NCBI RefSeq assembly: GCF_024171995.1
Contig: NZ_JAMTCT010000013.1
Coordinates: 1-64,000 of the forward strand
DNA: 64,000 nt
Origin: Promicromonospora umidemergens
GTDB taxonomy: Bacteria; Actinomycetota; Actinomycetes; Actinomycetales; Cellulomonadaceae
Direction of reading: 5' to 3'
Position numbers and translations under genes: made by a program. Every line of letters starts with the position of its first letter. The first letter of the stretch is position 1. Of this stretch, positions 24,536 through 33,544 are shown one piece after another. The notes under the pieces are model-generated. The model saw nothing but the letters and a program-made list of their open reading frames with translations, was not told the DNA's origin and made no database searches.

Positions 24536-25406
24536 GGTTGCAGTGCGCGGTGGCGGTGAGGATCAGCCCGACATCGGGCCGCCAGGGCTCCAGGTTCCAC
24601 GTGCTCTTGTCGGGCGCGCCGACCGCGTGGCACATGAGCTGGTGGTCCATGGTGGCGCTCTCCGCGTCGGGCTCCGCTGCGACGAGCTGGGTGCGAATCA
24701 GGTCGAGCCCCGCCCGGCCCGCGTGGCGCGCCCAGTCCGTCGGGTCGACGGCGAGCGACCGCCCGCCCTCGTTCTCGCCCCAGGTCGCGCTCTCGATCGC
24801 GTGCGTGCCGACCTCGAACGTGATTTCCAGCGGCCTGTTCCGGTCCGCCTTCCCGGCGGGCCGCGACCCCTGCGCCGCCCTGACCCGGTCGTCCACCTCC
24901 ACCCGGACGTGCGTGTCGCCGGTGGCGGTGACCTCGATGCGGGGCGCATCGTCCTCGGTGTCCGACGGCGGCGCGGGCGGGCCGATCGCCGCGACGGGTG
25001 TGCCGCCGTCGTCGAGCACGGCGATGCTGCCGTCCGGGTCGACGTCGAGCGTCCCTGGCGACGTGAGGGCCAGGTCGGCCGTCCCGCCGAGGGCGAGGCT
25101 GAGGGTGACCGTCTGCAGTCCTGGGACGTCGCCGTCGGCCTGTACCACGGCGGCCTTCCGGGACTCGATGCGCAGGACTGTCTCGTCGAGGGTGACCGTG
25201 GTGGTGCGCGGCGCGGGCCGGCCGGCACCGGACGGCTTCGGCTGCTCAGGGGTGGCCGACGACCGTCCTGCGGTGGGCGTGGGCTCCTGGTCCGGGCCGT
25301 CGGCCCGCACCGCCCGGTCAGCCTGGTCGCAGCCGCTCACGGTGAAGAGCACCGCCAGTGCGGCGCACACGGCGAGGGGCACCACAGCGGCGCGTCGGAT
25401 GGGCAC
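24528..25406 (-). CDS. DUF2599-domain lipoprotein
   Basis: 292 residues. An N-terminal signal sequence ends in a lipobox (LFTVSGC), so the protein is anchored outside the membrane. The C-terminal 90 residues carry the DUF2599 pattern with MDHQLMCHAVGA, WNLEPWRPDVG and a final CNP. The function of this domain is unknown. GTG 25406 follows CACAAT by six bases, so a leaderless mRNA is likely; a longer frame upstream lacks a signal peptide. Confidence 0.75.
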   Translation of the reverse strand: MPIRRAAVVPLAVCAALAVLFTVSGCDQADRAVRADGPDQEPTPTAGRSSATPEQPKPSGAGRPAPRTTTVTLDETVLRIESRKAAVVQADGDVPGLQTVTLSLALGGTADLALTSPGTLDVDPDGSIAVLDDGGTPVAAIGPPAPPSDTEDDAPRIEVTATGDTHVRVEVDDRVRAAQGSRPAGKADRNRPLEITFEVGTHAIESATWGENEGGRSLAVDPTDWARHAGRAGLDLIRTQLVAAEPDAESATMDHQLMCHAVGAPDKSTWNLEPWRPDVGLILTATAHCNPL

Positions 25407-25477
25407 GGCTCCATTGTGCTGGGCGGAGGTGCGTAGTGGGGCGTTGGGTGGCGCGTGTCGGCGACACCCCCTATGTT

Positions 25478-25493
25478 TAGAACATGCGTTCGA
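25478..25493. promoter_or_regulatory. LexA (SOS) box overlapping the DUF222 start codon
   Basis: TAGAACATGCGTTCGA matches the actinobacterial SOS consensus TCGAACNNNNGTTCGA at all but one position. It covers the ATG at 25484, so LexA binding would block the start. In M. tuberculosis, 13E12-repeat genes, the family of this gene, are known LexA targets. Confidence 0.7.
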
Positions 25494-26140
25494 ACAAGGT
25501 GCTGGTGACACAGGGTCCCGCCAACGTGCAGGGCCTGACCGCGCGTGGTGCAGCCGCACCGCGCGAGTCCGGGTTCGCGAGCGGTTTCGCGAACCTCACG
25601 GAGGCGGTCGACGCCGTGGCGGCGGTCGACGCGCTCCTTGCCTCGCTCGCGGCCTCTCGCGCGGTGCTCATGGAATCGGTCCGCGAGTGGGTGGCCGACC
25701 AGCCCGAGCTGTTCGACGGCACCGAGGTCGAGGCGGACGATCTCGCCGGGTTGGCTCCGGAGCTCGTCGAGCAGCTGGCCAAGGCGTTGCGGGTGCCGGA
25801 GGGCACTGCGGTCGCGCTCATCGAGGAGTCCCGGGCGCTGGTGCACGAGCATCCGCGGACGCTTGCGGCGTTGCGTGGCGGGCACATCACGCACGCGCAC
25901 GCGCAGACGATCCTCGGGTACACCGACGGGCTGCGGCGGGGCAACCGGGTGGCGCTGGAGACCCGCCTGCTCAAGCGCGCGCGCACCACGACCCCTGGGG
26001 AGCTGAGCCTGGTCGCGCGTACCGAGCGCGAGCGCCGGCTGCGTCCGGAACGGCCGACCGGCGTGCCGGTCGTGCGCCAGGCGGCGTCCGCGAGGCGGCA
26101 GCGGCTCAGCGCTTCCCCCACAGGTCGTCCCACGCGGTGA
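25484..26140 (+). pseudogene. Truncated 13E12/DUF222 HNH endonuclease gene
   Basis: 218 residues. The segment RALVHEHPRTLAALRGGHIT HAHAQ-type text and the preceding helices are the DUF222 part of 13E12-repeat proteins, which normally continue to a C-terminal HNH nuclease at 400-500 residues. Here the homologous part ends near residue 200 and the frame runs into the end of the converging DUF1851 gene; no HNH motif is present. It is probably a remnant of a mobile-element-associated family, yet its SOS box is intact. Confidence 0.75.
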
Positions 26141-27290
26141 ACGGCTCGTCGGTGCGGCCGGCCTGCTGCGGGCTGCCGCCCGCTGCGACCGCCGGGGTCT
26201 GGCCGCCCCAGGCCGGGCTGCCCCACGTAGGGCGGCGGCCCCAGGCAGAGCTGCCCCACGTCGGCTCGGCCTGATCCTGCTCGTCCGGGCTGTCGGCACC
26301 CGGGGTGCTGCCGTAAGGGATCCAGCCCTGCTGGGCGTACGGCGCGCCGGACTGCTGCTCCACCGGGCCAGTCCCGTGCTGCTCGGGGACTGCGGGGTAG
26401 GACGGGTCGAACGAGGCGTCGTAGCTCTCGGACGCCGCCGCGGGCTGGGCTGCCTGGCTCGTCACCGGCCACTGCTGCGCTGCCTCGGTCTGCCCGGACC
26501 AGAGCGAGGCCGACTGGTCCGGTCCCGGCCAGGGCGGCGTCGGGTCGGGTTGCTCAGGACCGGCAAGCACCTCGGGGCTCGCGACACCGTGCCTCGGGGT
26601 GCGGTAGCTCTGCGCCGCGTGCGGGACGTGGTCCGCCCCGGTCGGCTCGCCGTACGGCGGCGTGAGCGGCGGCGCGAGCGGCGGGTAGCCGTTGTGGTCG
26701 TGCTGCTTCGGCGCGGAGACCGCCGCGAAGGTGGTGGTGGCCAGATACTGCTCGAACGGCACGTCGAAGGTCTCGTCGTCCGACCACGCAGCGTCCCAGG
26801 CTGCCGTGACCTGGCGCGCCGGGGCGCGGCGACCGTCGTCGGGCATCGGGGGCAGGCGGATCTCGCCCCGGCTGTGGAGCACCTGGTCGTGCATCTGGCC
26901 CACCCAGTTGACCGCGAGCTCGAAGCGCATGGTGCCGAGGCCGTCCACCCCCAGCTCGCCGCCGAGGGCCGGGTGCGGGTTGAAGGTGTAGACCTCGTTC
27001 TCGCCGAGGTGGAGGCCGCGGCTGCGGGCGTCGCGGACCAGGTCGTCCATGAGGTAGGTGGCGCGGCCCTCGGCGGACTCCAGCTCGGTGTACATGGTGA
27101 CAGCGGAGGTCCAGCGGAGCTCGAGCGTGCCCTCGACCGTGTCCAGGAACCACCATCCGTCCAGCGACTCGAGGAAGATGTCGCCGAAACAGGTGGCGAA
27201 GCGCGGATTCTGCTCGCTGAGCCCCAGCCACTGCCATGAGGCGAGCCCGAACTCGAAGGAAACCTTCGGAAGAGTTCGAAGCAGCTTCAT
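26106..27290 (-). CDS. DUF1851 (Tdi1-like) protein with low-complexity tail
   Basis: 394 residues. Residues 1-150 match the DUF1851 pattern (CFGDIFLESLDGWWFLDT, then VYTFNPHPALGGELG and WVGQMHDQV). Members include immunity proteins against type VI effectors, but most actinobacterial ones have no known role. The remaining 240 residues are Pro/Gln/Ser-rich with Trp-Gly repeats (TWGSSAWGRRPTWGSPAWGG) and look disordered. ATG 27290 is a best guess; the ribosome site is weak. It overlaps the DUF222 remnant by 35 bases. Confidence 0.65.
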   Translation of the reverse strand: MKLLRTLPKVSFEFGLASWQWLGLSEQNPRFATCFGDIFLESLDGWWFLDTVEGTLELRWTSAVTMYTELESAEGRATYLMDDLVRDARSRGLHLGENEVYTFNPHPALGGELGVDGLGTMRFELAVNWVGQMHDQVLHSRGEIRLPPMPDDGRRAPARQVTAAWDAAWSDDETFDVPFEQYLATTTFAAVSAPKQHDHNGYPPLAPPLTPPYGEPTGADHVPHAAQSYRTPRHGVASPEVLAGPEQPDPTPPWPGPDQSASLWSGQTEAAQQWPVTSQAAQPAAASESYDASFDPSYPAVPEQHGTGPVEQQSGAPYAQQGWIPYGSTPGADSPDEQDQAEPTWGSSAWGRRPTWGSPAWGGQTPAVAAGGSPQQAGRTDEPFTAWDDLWGKR

Positions 27291-27383
27291 GTCCGAATGA
27301 AACCACTTTCGGGTAAACGCCGGAACCCCCGGTGGCATCATGTCAGGTCCGACCATGTCGGACGCTCGGTCTACGGTCGTCGG

Positions 27384-27869
27384 ATGAGCATCGAAGTACG
27401 GGACGCGGAGCCCGCCGAGTACGAGACGGTCGGCAAGATCGTCGCAGCCGCGTTCTTCGCGGACGGGCAGCTCGATGCCCCTGACGCGGGTTCCTACGCC
27501 GACGTCCTGCGCGACGTCGAGAGCCGCGCCGCCGCGGCGGAGATCATCGTGGCACTGGTCGGCGGCGAGGTGGTGGGTGGCGTGACGTTCGTGCCCCGCG
27601 GCGGTCCGATGGCCGACATCGCCGAGGAGGGCGAGGCGGAGATCCGCATGCTGGGCGTCGCTCCGGATGCTCAGGGCAGGGGAGCCGGGACCGCGCTGAT
27701 GCGCGAGTGCATCGCGCGTGCCGGGGCGCGGCGGGTCGTCCTCTCCACCCAGACCGTGGCCACCGGCTCGCACCGCCTCTACGAGCGGCTCGGCTTCGTG
27801 CGCGCCCCGGGCCGGGACTGGGCGCCCGTGCCCGGCGTGGACCTGCTCTGCTACGTGCTCGAGCGGTAG
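27384..27869 (+). CDS. GNAT-family N-acetyltransferase
   Basis: 161 residues. Acetyl-CoA-binding motif A is MLGVAPDAQGRGAGTALM, and the C-terminal YERLGFVRA is typical. The substrate is unknown. ATG 27384 follows TACGGT by six bases, suggesting a leaderless start, and the family begins at about this point. The last 19 bases overlap the converging exporter gene. Confidence 0.85.
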   Translation: MSIEVRDAEPAEYETVGKIVAAAFFADGQLDAPDAGSYADVLRDVESRAAAAEIIVALVGGEVVGGVTFVPRGGPMADIAEEGEAEIRMLGVAPDAQGRGAGTALMRECIARAGARRVVLSTQTVATGSHRLYERLGFVRAPGRDWAPVPGVDLLCYVLER

Positions 27870-28771
27870 CGCGGCCCGGCCGGCCACCGCAGCAGCCCTG
27901 ACGTGACCGCCACGCCCAGGAAGAGCAGCAGGCCGCCGACTGCCTCCGCAGTGTTGGGCACCTCGTCGAGCACCAGCCAAGCCGCGGTCATGCCCGCCAC
28001 CGGCACCAGCATGGTGAACGGCACCACTGCGCTCGCCCGGTGGCGGGCCAGCAGGGTGTTCCAGATGCCGTAGCCCACCAGGCTCGCGAGCCACGCGGTG
28101 TACAGCGTGGAGAGCACTACCGCCCACGTGGGGTGGGTGAGCGCGTACCCGACGGCGGTCGGGCCGTCCAGCGCGACGGCCAGGGCGAACATCGGCACGG
28201 GGACCACGAGCCCCGACCACACGGTCATCGACAGGCCGGACAGCGAGCTCGACCGCTTCCCCGCCAGCTGGGTCGCGGCGCCCAGCCGCCGCACGATCAC
28301 GTTGCCGGTCGCCCAGGACGCGGCGGCCGCGAGGGTGAGCAGGAAGGCGAAGCCCGGCGTCGCCGCCGAGCGGCCCACCCCGACGACCACCAGCCCCGCC
28401 GCTCCGAGCAGGACGCCGACCAGCTGCGGCGGCGTCGGGCGCTCACGGAGGGCGGCGCTCGCGAACAGGACGGTGAGGACCACCTGCGCCTGGAGCACGA
28501 GCGATGCCAGGCCCGGCGGCATGTCCAGCCACAGCGCCGTGTACATGAGCCCGAACTGACCGAGGCTGAGGAACGCACCCACCAGCAGCACGTCCTTCAA
28601 GGGGGCCGCCGGACGGGGAACCAGAAAGATCGCCGGGACCAGCACCACGACGAAGCGGACCGCGACGAAGAGCGCGGGTGGCATGTCCTCCACGCCGACG
28701 TCGATGGCGAGGAAGTTGGTGCCCCAGATGACCATGACGAGCACGGCCAGGAGCGAGTGGCGCAGGGGCAT
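27851..28771 (-). CDS. EamA-family (DMT) membrane transporter
   Basis: 306 residues with ten hydrophobic helices in two EamA repeats (about 1-140 and 150-295). MVIWGTNFLAIDVGV at the start and TMLVPVAGMTAAWLVLDE late in the second half are family features. Such carriers export amino acids or other metabolites, as RhtA and YdcZ-like proteins do. It is divergent from the GH16 gene with symmetric sequences between them. Confidence 0.9.
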   Translation of the reverse strand: MPLRHSLLAVLVMVIWGTNFLAIDVGVEDMPPALFVAVRFVVVLVPAIFLVPRPAAPLKDVLLVGAFLSLGQFGLMYTALWLDMPPGLASLVLQAQVVLTVLFASAALRERPTPPQLVGVLLGAAGLVVVGVGRSAATPGFAFLLTLAAAASWATGNVIVRRLGAATQLAGKRSSSLSGLSMTVWSGLVVPVPMFALAVALDGPTAVGYALTHPTWAVVLSTLYTAWLASLVGYGIWNTLLARHRASAVVPFTMLVPVAGMTAAWLVLDEVPNTAEAVGGLLLFLGVAVTSGLLRWPAGPRYRSST

Positions 28772-28827
28772 GCGGTCATGGTCGACCGGAGCAACCCTGT
28801 ACGTCCATCACGTATCACTGGCTGATT

Positions 28828-28844
28828 GTTCAGCCGGCCTGAAC
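28828..28844. promoter_or_regulatory. Inverted repeat between exporter and GH16 gene
   Basis: GTTCAGCCGGCCTGAAC has 6-bp arms around a five-base spacer. A second imperfect pair, TACTTTCACC (28867-28876) with GGTGAAAAGTA (28895-28905), lies closer to GH16. Both are candidate operators for the divergent promoters. Confidence 0.4.
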
Positions 28845-28993
28845 GGTGACGGATGCCGTGACTACGTACTTTCACCATCTTGTTCCACTGACCGGGTGAA
28901 AAGTAGCGTCGCTGGGCACCGGCCGGCGGATCGACCGCAGGCCCGGCCCGCGGCCTGTGCGGCGGGCGACACACGTTCGCGAAGGAGCGTCCG

Positions 28994-29862
<869 letters not shown>

Positions 29863-29875
<13 letters not shown>

Positions 29876-29904
29876 CCTCCCGGCTCTGGCCTCCCGGCTC
29901 TGGC
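29863..29904. repeat. 14-bp tandem repeat (three copies) across the GH16 stop
   Basis: CTCCCAGCTCTGAC (29863-29876) is followed by two copies of CTCCCGGCTCTGGC (29877-29904). The first copy contains the stop codon; the others are untranslated. Confidence 0.8.
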
Positions 29905-29910
29905 CGCACC

Positions 29911-29962
29911 GGACGGGTCAGAAGCACAGAACACTCCTGTGACCTGTGCTTCTGACCCGTCC
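29911..29962. terminator. Terminator hairpin after GH16
   Basis: GGACGGGTCAGAAGCACAG (29911-29929) pairs perfectly with 29944-29962 around a 14-base loop. Confidence 0.8.
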
Positions 29963-30052
29963 GGGAGTGCGGGACCGCCACCCTGCGTGACGCGTCGTAG
30001 ACTGGCCGCGCGCTTCGGCGCCCGGAAACCTACCCCGTACGCGAGGAACTAC

Positions 30053-32392
30053 ATGACCGCGCCCGCGTCCCAGGCACCCTCCCGCCCGACTCCTGCCGTT
30101 CCGAACCTGGACACGGTAGAGAGCGCCGCGGCCACCCCTGATGAGGTGCAGCCGTACGGTGAGCTCGGACTCAAGGAGGACGAGTACCAGCGCATCAAGG
30201 ACATCCTGGGCCGCCGCCCCACCGCGGCCGAGCTCGCGATGTACTCCGTGATGTGGAGCGAGCACTGCTCCTACAAGTCGTCGAAGGTGCACCTGAGCAA
30301 GTTCGGCGAGAAGGTCACCGACGAGATGAAGGAGCACCTCCTCGTCGGTATCGGTGAGAACGCAGGCGTCGTCGACATCGGCGACGGCTGGGCAGTCACC
30401 TTCAAGGTCGAGTCGCACAACCACCCGTCGTTCGTCGAGCCCTACCAGGGCGCGGCGACCGGTGTGGGCGGCATCGTCCGCGACATCATCTCGATGGGCG
30501 CGCGCCCCGTGGCGGTCATGGACCAGCTGCGCTTCGGCGACGTCGACCACCCCGACACCGCGCGCGTCGTCCACGGCGTCGTTTCCGGGGTGGGTGGCTA
30601 CGGCAACTCCCTCGGCCTGCCGAACATCGGCGGTGAGCTCGTCTTCGACGGCTCCTACCAGGGCAACCCGCTCGTCAATGCCCTCTGCGTCGGCGTGCTG
30701 CGGCACGAGGACATCCACCTCGCCAACGCCACCGGCCTCGGCAACAAGGTGGTGCTGTTCGGTGCCCGTACGGGCGGCGACGGCATCGGCGGCGCCTCGA
30801 TCCTCGCGTCCGAGACGTTCGAGGACGGCGTCCCCGCCAAGCGCCCGAGCGTGCAGGTGGGCGATCCGTTCATGGAGAAGGTGCTCATCGAGTGCTGCCT
30901 CGAGCTGTTCTCGGCGAAGGTCGTGGAGGGTATCCAGGACCTCGGGGCCGCCGGCATCTCCTGCGCCACCTCTGAGCTCGCCTCCAACGGGGACGGCGGC
31001 ATGCACGTCGAGCTCGACGACGTGCTGCTGCGGGACCCCACGCTGAACGCCGGCGAGATCCTCATGTCGGAGTCGCAGGAGCGCATGATGGCCGTCGTGC
31101 GGCCGGACCAGCTCGACGCCTTCCTCGCGATCACCGGCAGGTGGGAGGTCGAGACCGCCGTCATCGGTGAGGTCAACGGCTCCGGCCGCCTCACGATCGA
31201 CCACCACGGCCAGCGGATCGTGGACGTCGACCCGAAGACCGTCGCGCACGAGGGGCCCGTGTACAACCGCCCCTACGCGCGCCCGGCCTGGCAGGACGGC
31301 CTGCAGGCGGACACGACGACGGCGGCGGGCCTCGCTCGTCCGGCGTCCGGCCCCGAGCTGCGGGAGACGGCGCTGCGGCTGCTGGCCTCGCCCAACCTCG
31401 CGTCCAAGGCCTGGGTCACGAACCAGTACGACCGGTTCGTCCAGGGGAACACGGCGCTCGCCCAGCCTGACGACAGCGGCGTCGTCCGCGTCGACGAGTC
31501 CACGGGGCTCGGCGTCGCGCTCGCGACCGATGCCAACGGTCGGTACGGCAAGCTCGACCCGCGGACCGGCGCCGCGCTGGCCCTGGCGGAGGCGTACCGC
31601 AACGTCGCCACGTCGGGCGCCAAGCCCCTGGCCGTGACGGACTGCCTCAACTTCGGCTCGCCGGAGCACCCGGACTCGATGTGGCAGCTCGTCGAGGCGA
31701 TCGAGGGCCTCGCCGACGCCTGCCAGGAGCTCGGTGTACCGGTCACGGGCGGCAACGTCTCGCTCTACAACGGCACCGGTGAGCCCGGCCAGATCGACTC
31801 GTCGATCCACCCCACCCCCGTGGTGGGCGTGCTCGGCGTGCTCGACGACGTCAGCACCGCGCTCTCGTCCGGCTGGCAGACCGAGGGCCTGTCGCTCCTC
31901 CTGCTCGGCACCACGCGGGACGAGCTCGACGGCTCGGCATGGGCCGACGTCGTGCACTCGCACCTCGGTGGCCTGCCGCCGCGCGTGGACCTGGCCGCCG
32001 AGAAGGCGTTGGCCTCCGCGCTGGTGGAGGCGCGCTCCACGGGGCTGGCCGCCGCGGCGCACGACCTGTCCGAGGGTGGCCTGGTCCAGGCTCTGCTCGA
32101 GGCGTCCCTGCGCTTCGGCGTCGGGGCCTCTGTGGCGCTCGAGGGCGTGACGGGCCGCGACAAGGTCGACCCGTTCGTGGCGCTGTTCGCCGAGTCGACC
32201 GGGCGCGTGATCGTCGCTGTCGACCCCGAGCACGAGGGCGAGCTGACCCATCTCGCCGAGGACGCCGGCGTGCCGGTGCTGCGTCTCGGCGCCACCGGCG
32301 GCGACGCCGTGGTGATCGAGGGCCAGTTCGAGATCCCGCTGTCGGAGGCCCGCGAGGCACACGAGGCCACTCTCCCGCGCATCTTCGGCTGA
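30053..32392 (+). CDS. purL: Phosphoribosylformylglycinamidine synthase subunit PurL
   Basis: 779 residues, the small type of PurL that needs separate PurQ and PurS, both present at 2.1-3.1 kb. It makes FGAM from FGAR, ATP and ammonia. Motifs include [15 protein letters not shown] near the start, [10 protein letters not shown], and the glycine-rich [12 protein letters not shown] 30053 is chosen because GAGGA lies just upstream and the family begins with such a variable N-terminal stretch. It is monocistronic, with strong terminators on both sides. Confidence 0.95.
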   Translation: MTAPASQAPSRPTPAVPNLDTVESAAATPDEVQPYGELGLKEDEYQRIKDILGRRPTAAELAMYSVMWSEHCSYKSSKVHLSKFGEKVTDEMKEHLLVGIGENAGVVDIGDGWAVTFKVESHNHPSFVEPYQGAATGVGGIVRDIISMGARPVAVMDQLRFGDVDHPDTARVVHGVVSGVGGYGNSLGLPNIGGELVFDGSYQGNPLVNALCVGVLRHEDIHLANATGLGNKVVLFGARTGGDGIGGASILASETFEDGVPAKRPSVQVGDPFMEKVLIECCLELFSAKVVEGIQDLGAAGISCATSELASNGDGGMHVELDDVLLRDPTLNAGEILMSESQERMMAVVRPDQLDAFLAITGRWEVETAVIGEVNGSGRLTIDHHGQRIVDVDPKTVAHEGPVYNRPYARPAWQDGLQADTTTAAGLARPASGPELRETALRLLASPNLASKAWVTNQYDRFVQGNTALAQPDDSGVVRVDESTGLGVALATDANGRYGKLDPRTGAALALAEAYRNVATSGAKPLAVTDCLNFGSPEHPDSMWQLVEAIEGLADACQELGVPVTGGNVSLYNGTGEPGQIDSSIHPTPVVGVLGVLDDVSTALSSGWQTEGLSLLLLGTTRDELDGSAWADVVHSHLGGLPPRVDLAAEKALASALVEARSTGLAAAAHDLSEGGLVQALLEASLRFGVGASVALEGVTGRDKVDPFVALFAESTGRVIVAVDPEHEGELTHLAEDAGVPVLRLGATGGDAVVIEGQFEIPLSEAREAHEATLPRIFG

Positions 32393-32424
32393 GCCGGAGT
32401 CACCGGGCAGGTGATCGGCAAGAG

Positions 32425-32462
32425 GTCAGGTAGTCGGCAACCCGGGTTGCCGACTACCTGAC
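32425..32462. terminator. Perfect 38-bp palindrome after purL
   Basis: The 19-base arm at 32425-32443 is followed directly by its exact complement at 32444-32462, with no spacer. It most likely terminates purL; as RNA it would fold with a small loop. Confidence 0.75.
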
Positions 32463-32533
32463 GTTCTAGCGATCACCCGCAAGCATGGCGCCAGGCGTCA
32501 CCTGCGTCCCCGCCCAGCCGATAGGGTCCGGGG

Positions 32534-33496
32534 GTGCGATTTGTCCATGGCTTGGTCTCGGTAGTGCTCTGGATCATCGCGATCCCCTTGCTTGTCGTGG
32601 CGCTGGCCAGGGCCCTCCCGTTCGACAACGTCGTCCCCCTGCCGCATCTCGTGGCGTTCACGCCGTGGGCGACGCTGATGACGCTCCCGCTCCTGATCGT
32701 CGCGCTCTTCTCCCGGCGCTGGCTCCTGACTCTGCTGCTCGCGCTCTCTCTGGCCGGCTACGTGTACTGGATGGCTCCCTTCTTCGTGCCGCCGGACACG
32801 TCCACGGCGGCTGACCCCGCCGACCCCGGCACGCTGCGGGTCATGACGATCAATGCCCTGTACGGGCGGGCCGACGCCGAGAGCGTGGTCGGTCTCGTGG
32901 AGTCGCAGCACGTCGAGGTGCTCGCGGTCCAGGAGCTGACGCCCGCCTTCGAGGAGGCGCTGACGGACGCAGGCCTCGACGACCTGCTGGCGCACAGCTT
33001 CACGGTGCCCGCCGACGACAGCCCGGCGGGTAGCGGCCTCTGGGCGTCCACGCCGCTCACCGCGGAGGACCAGCTGCGCGGCACGAGCTTCGCGATGCCG
33101 TCGGCGCTGGTCGGCGCGGGCAGCACCGACGTGCGCGTCACCGTGGTGCACCCGCACCCACCGATGCCCACGGAGATCACGACGTGGCGTACGGAGCTCG
33201 TCGATCTCACGAAGCAGGTCCACGCGGACGAGACGCCGCAGATCCTGGCGGGCGACTTCAACGCCACCTACGACCACGCCGGCTTCCGTGACCTGCTCGG
33301 TTCGCGGTTCTCCGACGCCACCCGCGAGTGGGGCGCCGGACCCGCCGTGACCTGGCCGGAAGGCAGCCGGGTGCCCGCGCTGTTCGCGCTGGACCACGTG
33401 GTGGTGGAGAAGGACATGCCCGTCTCCGACGTCGTCTCCATGCAGGTTCCCGGTACCGATCACCGGGCGCTGCTGGCCACCGTCGTCGTCGAATAG
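32534..33496 (+). CDS. Membrane-anchored endonuclease/exonuclease/phosphatase-family protein
   Basis: 320 residues. Three N-terminal membrane helices (about 5-27, 43-58, 62-78) are followed by an EEP domain: MTINALYGRAD, VQELTP, ILAGDFNATYDH, FALDHVVV and the final GTDHRALLATV. The catalytic part should face outside; such proteins act as nucleases or phosphodiesterases, substrate unknown. GTG 32534 follows TAGGGT by six bases (leaderless). It is followed by a ribonuclease gene on the same strand. Confidence 0.85.
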   Translation: MRFVHGLVSVVLWIIAIPLLVVALARALPFDNVVPLPHLVAFTPWATLMTLPLLIVALFSRRWLLTLLLALSLAGYVYWMAPFFVPPDTSTAADPADPGTLRVMTINALYGRADAESVVGLVESQHVEVLAVQELTPAFEEALTDAGLDDLLAHSFTVPADDSPAGSGLWASTPLTAEDQLRGTSFAMPSALVGAGSTDVRVTVVHPHPPMPTEITTWRTELVDLTKQVHADETPQILAGDFNATYDHAGFRDLLGSRFSDATREWGAGPAVTWPEGSRVPALFALDHVVVEKDMPVSDVVSMQVPGTDHRALLATVVVE

Positions 33497-33544
33497 CACA
33501 GCGACGCCGCGCGGCGAGCGCGGAACCGGCCTATGTTCGCAGTT

